From the NCBI RefSeq assembly GCF_003001935.1, contig NZ_PVNG01000012.1:186001-250000 (forward strand): a DNA stretch of 64,000 nucleotides. Reading direction: 5' to 3'. Source of the stretch: Nonomuraea fuscirosea. Lineage in GTDB: Bacteria; Actinomycetota; Actinomycetes; Streptosporangiales; Streptosporangiaceae. Shown here in pieces: positions 17,575 to 26,064 of the stretch. Each line of letters begins with the position of its first letter. The stretch's first letter is position 1. A program made the translations under genes and the position numbers. The notes below the pieces were generated by a model, which did no database searches, was not told the DNA's origin, and saw nothing but the letters and a program-made list of their open reading frames with translations.

Positions 17575-18332
17575 CCGTTGCGGTAAGAGTCATCCCCTGC
17601 CTCGACGTGGACGCCGGGCGTGTGGTCAAAGGCGTCAACTTCGAGAACCTGCGCGACGCGGGCGATCCCGTCGAGCTGGCCAGGCGCTACGACGAGGAGG
17701 GCGCCGACGAGCTGACCTTCCTCGACATCACGGCGTCGTCGGGCGAGCGCGAGACCATGCTCGACGTGGTGCGCAGGACCGCCGAGCAGGTGTTCATCCC
17801 GCTCACCGTCGGCGGCGGCGTCCGCGCGGTCGAGGACGTCGACCGGCTGCTGCGCGCGGGAGCCGACAAGGTGTCACTCAACACGGCCGCCATCGCCAGG
17901 CCCGAGCTGCTCACCGAGGCGTCCCGGCGCTTCGGCGCGCAGTGCGTCGTGCTGTCCGTGGACGCCCGCCGGGCGCAGGGCACGGCGAGCGGGTTCGAGG
18001 TGACCACCCACGGCGGCCGGCGCGGCACCGGGATCGACGCGGTGGAGTGGGCCGCCAGGGGCGAAGAGCTGGGCGTGGGCGAGATCCTGCTCAACTCGAT
18101 GGACGGCGACGGCACGCTCGACGGTTACGACCTGGAGATGCTGCGCGCGGTCAGGGCGGCCGTCCGGGTGCCGGTGATCGCCAGCGGTGGCGCCGGCCGG
18201 CTGGAGGACTTCCCGCCGGCGGTCGCGGCGGGCGCCGACGCCGTCCTGGCGGCCAGCGTGTTCCACTTCGGCACCCTGAAGATCTCCGAGGTCAAGGAGA
18301 CCCTGCGGATGGCGGGCCACCCGGTCCGCTGA
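17571..18332 (+). CDS. hisF: Imidazole glycerol phosphate synthase, cyclase subunit
   Basis: A 253-aa TIM barrel that takes ammonia from HisH and cyclises PRFAR to IGP and AICAR. The catalytic aspartates are in IPCLDVDAGRVVKG and SMDGDGTLDGYD. LTVGGGVRAVEDVDRLLRAGADKVSLNTAA is highly characteristic. ATG at 17571 overlaps the RidA-like stop. It ends the operon, followed by a large palindrome. hisG, hisE and hisN are not in the window, and hisI is 8 kb away. Confidence 0.97.
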   Translation: MTVAVRVIPCLDVDAGRVVKGVNFENLRDAGDPVELARRYDEEGADELTFLDITASSGERETMLDVVRRTAEQVFIPLTVGGGVRAVEDVDRLLRAGADKVSLNTAAIARPELLTEASRRFGAQCVVLSVDARRAQGTASGFEVTTHGGRRGTGIDAVEWAARGEELGVGEILLNSMDGDGTLDGYDLEMLRAVRAAVRVPVIASGGAGRLEDFPPAVAAGADAVLAASVFHFGTLKISEVKETLRMAGHPVR

Positions 18333-18340
18333 ACGACGGA

Positions 18341-18368
18341 CTGACGCCCGGGGCGCCCCGGGCGTCAG
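18341..18368. terminator. Perfect 28-bp palindrome between convergent genes
   Basis: Both 14-nt halves begin or end with CTGACGCCCGGGG or its complement, giving an uninterrupted self-complementary sequence. It lies between the hisF stop and the stop of the convergent glutamine-synthetase-like gene. Without a T-run, a bidirectional hairpin or cruciform terminator is the simplest reading. Confidence 0.65.
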
Positions 18369-18393
18369 CGCCGCTCCGCTCCTGTCGCGGGCC

Positions 18394-19755
18394 TCAGAAC
18401 ACCCGCAGGTGGTTGAACAGCTCGTAGGAGACGTCCTTGGCGGCGAACGCGGCCGCCTCGGACCGTTTGACGGTCAGGTACGCGCTGCGCCGCAGCGGCC
18501 CGAGCGCCTCCATGAGCACCTCGTCGCCCTCCAGCGCGTCCAGCGCCTCGTCCAGCGAGGCCGGCAGGCGGGGATAGCGGCCGGGCACCGTGTCGGGGTC
18601 GACGTCCACGGCCTCGCCCGGGTCGAGCTTGCGCCGGATGCCGTCGAGCCCGGCGTGGATGACGGCGCCGAGCGCCAGGTAGGGGTTGGCCGAGGAGTCG
18701 GAGGGCTTCAGCTCCAGGTTCGGCTCGCCGCTGTCGCCGAGCGGGGAGCACAGGCGCACGGCCGCCTCCCTGTTGTCGGGGCCGTACACGGCGTACGCGC
18801 TGGACCACATGCGCGGCGCCAGCCGGCGGAAGCTGTTGACGCTGCCGCAGGTCAGCGCGGTGAGGGCGGGCAGGTGGGCGAGCAGGCCGCCGATGAAGCC
18901 GGAGCGCACCTCGCCGTCCTCGGCGAACAGGTTACGGGAGTCGCTCCAAAGAGACAGGTGCAGATGGGTGCCGTTGCCGGCCTGGTCGGCCAGCGGCTTG
19001 GGAGCCAGCGAGGCCCACATCTGCATGCGCAGGGCCACCCCGCGTACGGTTTCGCGGTAGATGACGTGGTTGTCGGCGGCCCGCAGGGCGGGCGCGTGGC
19101 GCACGGACAGCTCCTGCTGGCCGGGACCCAGCTCCGGATGGTAGTGCTCGACGCGCAGCCCCTGCGTCTCCAGGGCGCGCATCAGCTTGATCGTGTAGTC
19201 GTGGGCGGTGTCGAAGCCCAGCCCGGCGTAGCAGAGCGAGTCGTCGATCGGCACCAGCCGGTCGGGCCCGCCCGACGGGTCGGGCAGCCTGCGGCCGAGG
19301 GTGAACTCCGGCTCGAACGCGGCAATGAGGGTGTAACCCTCGGTCGCCAGGTCGGCGATGGCGTCCTTGAGAAACGTCCGCGCGCACGCTTCCCACGGAG
19401 TGCCGTCGGGACGGCGCAGGTCCGACAGCATGGCCGCGGCGCCGGGAGCGTAGGGCAGCGGCACATACGTGGCGGGGTCGGGAACGATGCGCACCTCACC
19501 CACCGGACCCATGTGCTCGACGTCCTGGAGCTGGTCGAGCATGTTCATCGCCATCATCGCCACCGTGTGCCCGATGCCTGTGCTGAGCCGTTCGGCCAGC
19601 CGCGACCGAGACGCCGCCTTGCCACGGATCACGCCACCGTGGTCGGCGTACAGGAACCGGATCAGCTCGATACCCTCGAGCTCAGCCCGTTCGAGGATCC
19701 GCCGGGCGTGGGGATCGAGCTGATTGATCTTGGTGCCGCTCGGGCGATCTGTCAT
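18394..19755 (-). CDS. Glutamine synthetase family protein (GlnA3/GlnA4-like)
   Basis: A 453-aa enzyme of the glutamine synthetase fold. Metal and ATP residues are in AAFEPEFTLG, QAGNGTHLHLSLW, NSFRRLAPRMW and NLELKPSDSSANPYLALGA. The NLYDLPPEE-type adenylylation Tyr site of true GlnA is absent; SLDEALDALEGD stands there instead. Such paralogues in actinomycetes include gamma-glutamyl-polyamine or ethanolamine synthetases, so a substrate other than ammonia is likely. That point is inference. ATG start at 19755 (MTDRPSGTKI). Confidence 0.88.
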   Translation of the reverse strand: MTDRPSGTKINQLDPHARRILERAELEGIELIRFLYADHGGVIRGKAASRSRLAERLSTGIGHTVAMMAMNMLDQLQDVEHMGPVGEVRIVPDPATYVPLPYAPGAAAMLSDLRRPDGTPWEACARTFLKDAIADLATEGYTLIAAFEPEFTLGRRLPDPSGGPDRLVPIDDSLCYAGLGFDTAHDYTIKLMRALETQGLRVEHYHPELGPGQQELSVRHAPALRAADNHVIYRETVRGVALRMQMWASLAPKPLADQAGNGTHLHLSLWSDSRNLFAEDGEVRSGFIGGLLAHLPALTALTCGSVNSFRRLAPRMWSSAYAVYGPDNREAAVRLCSPLGDSGEPNLELKPSDSSANPYLALGAVIHAGLDGIRRKLDPGEAVDVDPDTVPGRYPRLPASLDEALDALEGDEVLMEALGPLRRSAYLTVKRSEAAAFAAKDVSYELFNHLRVF

Positions 19756-19816
19756 CCTGCCTGCGTAACACGATCCGGCAGCGCGGGGAAGCACCTGACG
19801 CAGACAGAACCATCCG

Positions 19817-19978
19817 TCAGGTCAGAACACTCGAGAAGAACACGGCCAACTGATTGGCTCCCTGAATGATTCCGTCGAACACACCGTTGACCGCGGCGGC
19901 GGCTTGGGCCGGCCGGGTGAACAGGTAGAAGACCACGAACGCGACAGCCGCGTAGGTGATCACCTTCTTGACCTGCAT
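19817..19978 (-). CDS. Very small membrane protein
   Basis: A 53-aa protein: a short basic start (MQVKKV), one hydrophobic helix (ITYAAVAFVVFYLFT) and an amphipathic tail ending in GANQLAVFFSSVLT. A very good ribosome site, GCAGGAGG, precedes the ATG at 19978 with correct spacing. Homologous mini-proteins are widespread in actinomycetes, as I recall, but have no assigned role. Its promoter region contains an inverted repeat. Confidence 0.78.
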   Translation of the reverse strand: MQVKKVITYAAVAFVVFYLFTRPAQAAAAVNGVFDGIIQGANQLAVFFSSVLT

Positions 19979-20037
19979 GGGGGGCCTCCTGCAGTCCATT
20001 CCCAGCCGTATATACCCGGATCTGGGCGATCACTAGG

Positions 20038-20054
20038 CATCTTCTGTGAAGATG
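20038..20054. promoter_or_regulatory. Inverted repeat upstream of the small membrane-protein gene
   Basis: CATCTTC-TGT-GAAGATG is a perfect 7+3+7 inverted repeat 60 bp upstream of the reverse-strand start at 19978. Its position fits an operator over the promoter. It could also be a chance hairpin. Confidence 0.4.
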
Positions 20055-20314
20055 TACATGATCCTAACCGGGGGGCTTCTTTCTGTTGCCATGGTACGGG
20101 CTTGAATCCGCGCGCGAGCGCCTGCCGCGCCGGGATTTCCGTGACGGCCGGGGCGCAGCAGGTGAGTGCCTCATGACAGAAGATTGATCGGCTTCCGGCC
20201 TGGTCATCGGGCCTGAGCGGAGGGCCGCTCGGAGGGTCGCTCGGCGGGCGTGAGCACGAGTCGCGTGGCCCGATCGGGGGCCCGGCCGGCGGGGCCCGGC
20301 CGGTCGGCGTGTCG
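20055..20314. other. Intergenic region with GC-rich repeats
   Basis: No gene is seen here. The stretch holds short repeats of GGAGGGTCGCTC type near 20216-20250. A duplicated GGGGCCCGGCCGG at about 20276-20305 could fold as a terminator for the reverse-strand gene that ends at 20315. Confidence 0.35.
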
Positions 20315-20944
20315 TCAGACCCCCAGGGTCGCCTCGCGCAGCGCGCTGACGGCGTCGGGCTCGCCGGTGAGCTCCACCCTGGCGTGCGCCTGCCGGCCGA
20401 AGCAGAACATCAGCAGCTCGCCCGCCCGGCCGGTGACCTCGACCCGGGAGCCGCCCTTGGGGCCGCCGAGCGCGACGCCGCCGCCGAGCCGGTGCAGCAC
20501 CACGCCCACCGGCGACTTGCGCAGCGTCAGCCGGGCCCCGCTGGAGACCCGCTTCCAGATCAGCCGTTCGAGGTCGTCGGGCAGCGCGCGCGGCTCCCAG
20601 TCCGGCTGGGCGCGGCGCACGTCCTCGTGGTGCACGAACAGCTCCAGCGTGTTGACCGCCTCGTCGAGCGCGGGCAGCAGCCCGTACACGCCGCCCGGTT
20701 CGCGGACCAGGCCGACCAGCTCGGGGTAGGGCAGGCGCGTCTTGAGGCGGTTCTGCACCGAGGCGGTGTAGCCGGCCAGCGGCTTGAGCGCGATGCCGGG
20801 CATCGCGTCCGGCCTGCGCTCGCGGATGGCGAGGTGGGCGGCCAGGTCGGCGGTGGTCCAGCCCGCGCACAGGGTCGGCTCGTCCGGGCCGAGCCGGTCG
20901 AGCAGGTCGCAGAGCGCGGCGCGTTCGCCACGAGCATGTGTCAC
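20315..20944 (-). CDS. TIGR03085 family protein (maleylpyruvate-isomerase/DinB-like fold)
   Basis: A 209-aa protein of the TIGR03085 group, which belongs with mycothiol-dependent maleylpyruvate isomerase N-terminal-domain proteins. Seen: THARGERAALCDLLDRLGPDEPTLCAGWTTADLAAHLAIRERRPDA near the start, with the His used for metal binding in this superfamily, and LELFVHHEDVRRAQP with a further His pair. The C-terminal GGSRVEVTGRAGELLMFCFGRQAHARVELTG is family-typical. GTG start at 20944. The reaction is unknown. Confidence 0.85.
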   Translation of the reverse strand: MTHARGERAALCDLLDRLGPDEPTLCAGWTTADLAAHLAIRERRPDAMPGIALKPLAGYTASVQNRLKTRLPYPELVGLVREPGGVYGLLPALDEAVNTLELFVHHEDVRRAQPDWEPRALPDDLERLIWKRVSSGARLTLRKSPVGVVLHRLGGGVALGGPKGGSRVEVTGRAGELLMFCFGRQAHARVELTGEPDAVSALREATLGV

Positions 20945-21034
20945 GGGCCCAACCCTACCGGTGGGAATAACGAAGTGATCAGACGTGATACTGACATACG
21001 TATAAACGTGCGAGTCTGAGAGGAAATCCCCCGC

Positions 21035-22864
21035 GTGGCGAGCAAGGTCACCTCGGCCGTGATGCGTCAAGGACTCCGTGTCCTTGGGGTGGCCATCCGC
21101 ACCGAAAAGGCGGTTTTCACACTGGCGGTCACCGCCAGCGCCCTGTACGGAGGCATGACCGTCGCCTCCGCCTGGGCCCTCGGCTGGGCGACGCAGAACG
21201 TGGTGCTGACCTCGTTCACCGCAGGCGACGTCACGACGGGCGCGCTGTGGACCGGCGTGCTGCTCATCTTCGGCACCGCGCTGCTCAAGGCCATCGGCGT
21301 GGCCGGGCGGCGGATCCTGGCCGGAGTCATGCAGTACCGCATGCAGGCCAGGTCGCGCCGCGACGTGACCAAGCAATACCTGCGGCTGCCCCTGTCCTGG
21401 CACCACCGCCACCCCACCGGCCAGCTCCTGTCGAACGCCAGCGCCGACGCCGAGGCCGCCTGGGCGCCGCTCGCGCCGCTGCCGATGGCGGTCGGCGTGA
21501 TCGTCATGCTGGTCACGGCGGCGATCGCGATGCTCTTCACCGACCTGGTGCTGGCCCTGGTCGGCTTCCTCATCTTCCCGGCCATCGCCGTGCTCAACCT
21601 GGTCTACCAACGCCGGCTCAGCCCGCTGGCCACCCGCGCCCAGCAGCTGCGCGCCGAGGTCAGCGAGATCGCGCACGAGAGCTTCGACGGCGCCCTCGTC
21701 GTCAAGACCCTCGGCCGCGAGGAGCTGGAGACCGACCGGTTCCGGCGGCGCGCCCACGAGCTGCGCGACGCCAACATCGCCGTCGGCCGGGTGCGCGGCC
21801 TGTTCGACCCCATGCTGGAGGCCCTGCCCACGCTGGGCGTGCTCGCGGTCCTGGCCGTCGGCGCGGGCCGCCTGTCGGCGGGCGCGATCGACGCCGGCGG
21901 GCTGGTGCAGGTGGCCTACCTGTTCACCCTGCTGGCCTTCCCCATCAGGGCGCTGGGCTGGGTGCTGGCCGAGCTGCCGCGCAGCGTGGTCGGCTGGGAG
22001 CGGGTGCAGGCCGTCCTGGACGCGACCGGCTCCATGGAGTACGGCTCCGCCGCCGCCACCTCGACCGCCCCGGCGGAGCTGCGCATCCGCGACGTCTCCT
22101 ACGCCTACGGCGAGGCCGAGGTCCTGCACGACGTCACCTTCGAGGTGCCCGCCGGCCGCACGGTCGCCCTCGTCGGCCCCACCGGCTCGGGCAAGTCCAC
22201 GCTCGTCCAGCTCCTGGCCCGCCTGGTCGACCCCGACTCGGGACAGGTCCTGCTCGACGACGTCGATCTGCGGGAGCTGCCCTACGGCGGCGTCGCGGAG
22301 TCGGTCGCGCTGGTGCCCCAGCAGACGTTCCTGTTCGACGACACCGTACGCGGCAACATCGCGCTCGGCGGCGGTGACAGCGACGCCGGCATCGGCGACG
22401 AGGACGTGTGGGCCGCGCTGCGCCTGGCCCAGGCCGACGGGTTCGTCGCCCGCATGCCCTCCGGGCTCGACACCCGCGTCGGCGAGCGCGGCGCCACCCT
22501 GTCCGGCGGCCAGCGCCAGCGCCTGGCCCTGGCCAGGGCCGTCGTGCGCCGCCCCCGCCTGCTCGTCCTCGACGACGCCACCTCCAGCGTGGACCCCCAG
22601 GTCGAGGCCAGGATCCTGCACGGCCTGCGCGACGCCGCCCAGGCCTCGACCGTCGTGGTCGTCGCCTACCGGATGGCCACCATCGCGCTGGCCGACGAGG
22701 TCGTCTACCTCGACCGGGGCCGCGTCGTGGACCGCGGCACGCACGAGGAGCTGCTCGCGCGCTGCCCCGGCTACCGCAACCTGGTGACGGCCTACGAGCG
22801 CGAGGAGGCCGAGCGCGCGGCCATCGACATTCCCCCGATCGAGGAAGAAGAGATCAGCGCATGA
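21035..22864 (+). CDS. ABC exporter half-transporter with degenerate ATPase site
   Basis: A 609-aa fusion of six transmembrane helices (about 25-310) and an ATP-binding domain. Walker A GPTGSGKST is near residue 381 and the signature LSGGQ near 489. Walker B reads LLVLDD, with Asp where the catalytic Glu is expected (about 515). The switch His is replaced by Tyr in VAYRMAT (about 544). This is the pattern of the inactive-site subunit in heterodimeric exporters such as TM287/288. GTG start at 21035. It overlaps the partner gene by ATGA. Confidence 0.92.
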   Translation: MASKVTSAVMRQGLRVLGVAIRTEKAVFTLAVTASALYGGMTVASAWALGWATQNVVLTSFTAGDVTTGALWTGVLLIFGTALLKAIGVAGRRILAGVMQYRMQARSRRDVTKQYLRLPLSWHHRHPTGQLLSNASADAEAAWAPLAPLPMAVGVIVMLVTAAIAMLFTDLVLALVGFLIFPAIAVLNLVYQRRLSPLATRAQQLRAEVSEIAHESFDGALVVKTLGREELETDRFRRRAHELRDANIAVGRVRGLFDPMLEALPTLGVLAVLAVGAGRLSAGAIDAGGLVQVAYLFTLLAFPIRALGWVLAELPRSVVGWERVQAVLDATGSMEYGSAAATSTAPAELRIRDVSYAYGEAEVLHDVTFEVPAGRTVALVGPTGSGKSTLVQLLARLVDPDSGQVLLDDVDLRELPYGGVAESVALVPQQTFLFDDTVRGNIALGGGDSDAGIGDEDVWAALRLAQADGFVARMPSGLDTRVGERGATLSGGQRQRLALARAVVRRPRLLVLDDATSSVDPQVEARILHGLRDAAQASTVVVVAYRMATIALADEVVYLDRGRVVDRGTHEELLARCPGYRNLVTAYEREEAERAAIDIPPIEEEEISA

Positions 22865-24642
22865 CGGTCCAGAGCATCCGGCGCGATTCGGAACGTTCCG
22901 CGCTGGCCACGGTCCGCCACGGACTCTCCCTGACCCCCGAGTTCCGCAAGGGCCTGGCCGGCACGCTGGCGCTGGCCGTCATCGCCACCATCGGCAAGAT
23001 CATCGTGCCGGTCGCGGTGCAGCAGACGATCGACACCGGCCTCAAGGGCGGCACCCCCGACGTCCCGTACATCACCCGCGCGGTCGTGATCTGCGCCGCC
23101 GCGGTCGTGCTCACCGCCCTGGCCGCGTACGTCATGAACGTGCGCCTCTACAAGGCCACCGAGTCCTCCCTGGCCACCCTGCGGGTGCGGGGCTTCCGGC
23201 ACGTCCACGACCTGTCCGTGCTCACCCAGAACACCGAGCGCCGCGGCGCCCTGGTCTCCCGTGTCACCAACGACATCGACCAGATCAGCACCTTCATGCA
23301 GTGGGGCGGGCTGATGATCATCGTGGCGTTCGGCCAGCTGTTCGTGGCCACCGTGCTGATGTTCGTCTACTCCTGGCAGCTCACGCTGCTGGTCTGGGCC
23401 TGCTTCGTCCCGCTCATGATCGCCCTGCCGCGCTTCCAGCGGCTGCTGTCGCGGGCGTACACGGTCGTGCGCGAGCGCACCGGCGACATGCTGGCCGCCG
23501 TCAGCGAGTCCGTCGTCGGCGCCGCCGTCATCAGGGCCTACGCCTCGGAGCGGCGCACCGCCGAGCGCATCGACCAGGCCGTGGACGCCAACAAGAAGGC
23601 CCAGACCAGGGCGCAGACCATCGTCGGCTTCGTCTTCCCGCTGACCGAGATCGTGGCCGCGCTCGCCATCGCCGGCATCGTCCTGCTCGGGGTGCGGCTG
23701 GGCATGTCGGGCGACATCACCCAGGGCGAGCTGGTGGCGTTCCTGTTCCTCGTGACGCTGTTCGTCTCGCCGCTGCAGACCGCCACCGAGGTGCTGAACG
23801 AGGCGCAGAACGCCGTCGCCGGCTGGCGCCGCATCCTCGGCGTCCTCGACACCCCGCCCGACGTCGCCGACCCCGGCGAGCAGGGCGTGCAGCTGCCCCG
23901 GGGGCCCATCGAGGTCGCGTTCGAGAACGTGCACTTCTCCTACCCCGGCGGCGTGCCCGTGCTGAGCGAGGTCACGATCGAGATCCCGCCGCGCTCCCGC
24001 GTCGCGATCGTGGGGGAGACCGGCTCGGGCAAGACCACGTTCGCCAAACTCCTGACCAGGCTCATGGACCCCGGCTCAGGCCGTGTCACGGTGGACGGCC
24101 ACGACCTGCGCGACGTGCGCTTCTCCTCCCTGCGCGAACGGATCGTCATGGTCCCGCAGGACGGCTTCCTGTTCGACGGGACCCTGGAGGACAACATCCG
24201 CTTCGGCAAGCCGGCGGCCACCGCCGAGGAGATCGAGCTGGCGCTGACCGAGCTCGGCCTGGCCGACTGGCTGGAGGGCCTGCCCGCCGGCCTGGCCACG
24301 CCGGTCGGGCAGCGCGGCGAGTCGCTGTCTGCGGGCGAGCGCCAGCTCGTCGCCCTGGCCCGCGCCTACCTCGCCGACCCCGACCTGCTGCTGCTGGACG
24401 AGGCCACCTCCGCGGTGGACCCGGCCACCGAGGTACGCCTGGCGCGCGCCCTGGAAGGCGTCACCAGGGGCCGCACGGCCGTCTCGATCGCGCACCGCCT
24501 GTCCACGGCGGAGAACGCGGACGAGGTGCTGGTCTTCGACTCCGGCCGCCTGGTGCAGCGGGGGCCGCACGCGAAGCTGGTGGACGAGCCCGGCGTGTAC
24601 GCCGACCTGCACGCCTCCTGGATCTCCGCCGCCCGCTCCTGA
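22861..24642 (+). CDS. ABC exporter half-transporter, catalytic partner
   Basis: A 593-aa membrane-plus-ATPase protein with Walker A GETGSGKTT (about 384), Walker B LLLLDEATSAVD with the canonical Glu (about 515), and a proper H-loop IAHRLST. Its signature motif is altered to LSAGE instead of LSGGQ (about 489). Together with the first subunit this makes one full and one degenerate ATP site. It probably exports a drug, lipid or peptide; nothing nearby names the cargo. The overlap with the upstream gene implies equal expression. Confidence 0.92.
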   Translation: MTVQSIRRDSERSALATVRHGLSLTPEFRKGLAGTLALAVIATIGKIIVPVAVQQTIDTGLKGGTPDVPYITRAVVICAAAVVLTALAAYVMNVRLYKATESSLATLRVRGFRHVHDLSVLTQNTERRGALVSRVTNDIDQISTFMQWGGLMIIVAFGQLFVATVLMFVYSWQLTLLVWACFVPLMIALPRFQRLLSRAYTVVRERTGDMLAAVSESVVGAAVIRAYASERRTAERIDQAVDANKKAQTRAQTIVGFVFPLTEIVAALAIAGIVLLGVRLGMSGDITQGELVAFLFLVTLFVSPLQTATEVLNEAQNAVAGWRRILGVLDTPPDVADPGEQGVQLPRGPIEVAFENVHFSYPGGVPVLSEVTIEIPPRSRVAIVGETGSGKTTFAKLLTRLMDPGSGRVTVDGHDLRDVRFSSLRERIVMVPQDGFLFDGTLEDNIRFGKPAATAEEIELALTELGLADWLEGLPAGLATPVGQRGESLSAGERQLVALARAYLADPDLLLLDEATSAVDPATEVRLARALEGVTRGRTAVSIAHRLSTAENADEVLVFDSGRLVQRGPHAKLVDEPGVYADLHASWISAARS

Positions 24643-24706
24643 CGCTCCCGCCCGCACGGACGCCTTATCTGTGCACGGACGTGCGGGCTCAGGAACGCGT
24701 CGAGGC

Positions 24707-25096
24707 TCAGGCGCGCATGGCGGCGAAGGTGACGCTCGTGCCCGCTGGACCCGACACGATCGTGATGTGCTCGCACAACATGCTGGTGAGCCACAGCCCC
24801 CGCCCGCAGGAGTCGAACCCCGCGGGCGGGCGCATGTCGCCCATCCACCCCGCCGGCAGCCCCGGGCCCTCGTCGGTGATCTCGCACCACAGCCGCTCGC
24901 CCCGCGTCCACAGCCGCAGCCGCCCGTGCCCGCCGCCGTGCACGACCGCGTTCGTGACGATCTCGTTGACCGCCAGCACGAAGTCCTCCAAACCCCTGCC
25001 GGTCAGCCCCGCGCGGCCGGCGTGCTCGGCGACGGCCCTGCGCAGGAACGTGATCCGTCCCCGGGCGAAGCTCGTGCAGAACACCTGTCTACACAT
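24707..25096 (-). CDS. RsbW/SpoIIAB-like anti-sigma-type ATP-binding protein
   Basis: A 129-aa HATPase_c-type kinase fold. N-box VLAVNEIVTNAVVHGGG, G1 box DEGPGL and G2 region GRGLWLTSMLCEHI are present. Such single-domain proteins phosphorylate STAS antagonists and bind sigma factors or other partners. It overlaps the upstream MEDS-STAS gene by 8 bases on the same strand, so the two probably form a partner-switching pair. No sigma gene lies nearby, so its target is unknown. Confidence 0.85.
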   Translation of the reverse strand: MCRQVFCTSFARGRITFLRRAVAEHAGRAGLTGRGLEDFVLAVNEIVTNAVVHGGGHGRLRLWTRGERLWCEITDEGPGLPAGWMGDMRPPAGFDSCGRGLWLTSMLCEHITIVSGPAGTSVTFAAMRA

Positions 25097-25925
25097 CGCC
25101 CACCCGGCGCACGGCGATGACCTCGTCGGCCCTGATCAGCCTGAGCACCCGGGCCACGGACGCCCCGCACACCACGGAGGTGCTCCCGAACGGCCTGGCC
25201 AGAGCCGTGACGGTGAGCAGCTGGGCCGAGCCGGCGTCGATGAAGTCGAGCCCGGTGGCGTCGACCACGACCTCGCCCGGCTCGTGCTCCAGCCGCGCCA
25301 GCAGCGAGGCGAACGCCGGCCGGTTGGTCAGGTCGATGTCCCCCCACACCCGCAGCCCCGGCGGCGAGCAGGTGTTGGCGAAGCGCAGCAGCGCCTGCTC
25401 GGGGGAGATCGGATGCACCGAGGCGGCCCGGTCGAGGGCGTCGCGGGGGAACAGCCGGCGGTCGTACTGGCACACGGCGGCCAGCCACCGCTCCCCGAAC
25501 AGCTCGTTGGTCGCCGCCTCGAACGCCGCCTGCCTGCGGGCGTCGCCCACGCCCCAGGAGGCGTCGATCAGCGCGTACACGCCGTGCTGTCCGTGCTCGC
25601 GGGCCCGGTCGTGGGCGCCGGTCAGCTTCGCCTGCACCCGCTGGAGATCGAGCGAACCGCCGGTGAAGTAGGTGTCGGCGCAGGCCAGGATCTCGATCCG
25701 GCCGGCGTGCTCGGCGTCGGCGAACCCCGGCACCAGCGGCGCCAGCCACGCGCGCGTCCGCTCGGGGCTGTCGGCGTGCGTGATGAGCACCACCCTGGTG
25801 CGGCGGCGCAGGCCGTTCATCGTGAACGCCTGCGCGGCCGTCATCCGCTCCCGCTCGCCCTCGAACGGCAGGCAGACGTGATCACCCAGATCGGGATCGA
25901 GGACGGAGCCCGCGACGTGCACCAC
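25089..25925 (-). CDS. MEDS-domain plus STAS-domain anti-anti-sigma-type regulator
   Basis: A 278-aa two-domain protein. Residues 1-180 are a MEDS (DcmR-type sensory) domain: GDHVCLPFEGERERM, ALIDASWGVGD, NELFGERWLAAVCQYDRRLFPRD. Residues 190-278 are a STAS domain ending in GLDFIDAGSAQLL, where the Ser of the phosphorylation site would be. I choose GTG 25925, because GGGGAGG lies 8 bases upstream of it; a GTG at 25946 is also possible. MEDS domains are thought to sense small organic compounds. It is coupled to the anti-sigma-like kinase gene. Confidence 0.8.
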   Translation of the reverse strand: MVHVAGSVLDPDLGDHVCLPFEGERERMTAAQAFTMNGLRRRTRVVLITHADSPERTRAWLAPLVPGFADAEHAGRIEILACADTYFTGGSLDLQRVQAKLTGAHDRAREHGQHGVYALIDASWGVGDARRQAAFEAATNELFGERWLAAVCQYDRRLFPRDALDRAASVHPISPEQALLRFANTCSPPGLRVWGDIDLTNRPAFASLLARLEHEPGEVVVDATGLDFIDAGSAQLLTVTALARPFGSTSVVCGASVARVLRLIRADEVIAVRRVGDV

Positions 25926-26064
25926 GATCGTGTCCTCCCCTAGCACGCGTCGGCTCCGAAATTACTCCGGTCCACGCCATCACGTAGCGCGTTCTCAGTA
26001 AAACCCACTGTGACGCGCCCCAGACCGGTGTACCTTTTCGGCGGGGCCACCCGTGGGAGGGGAC

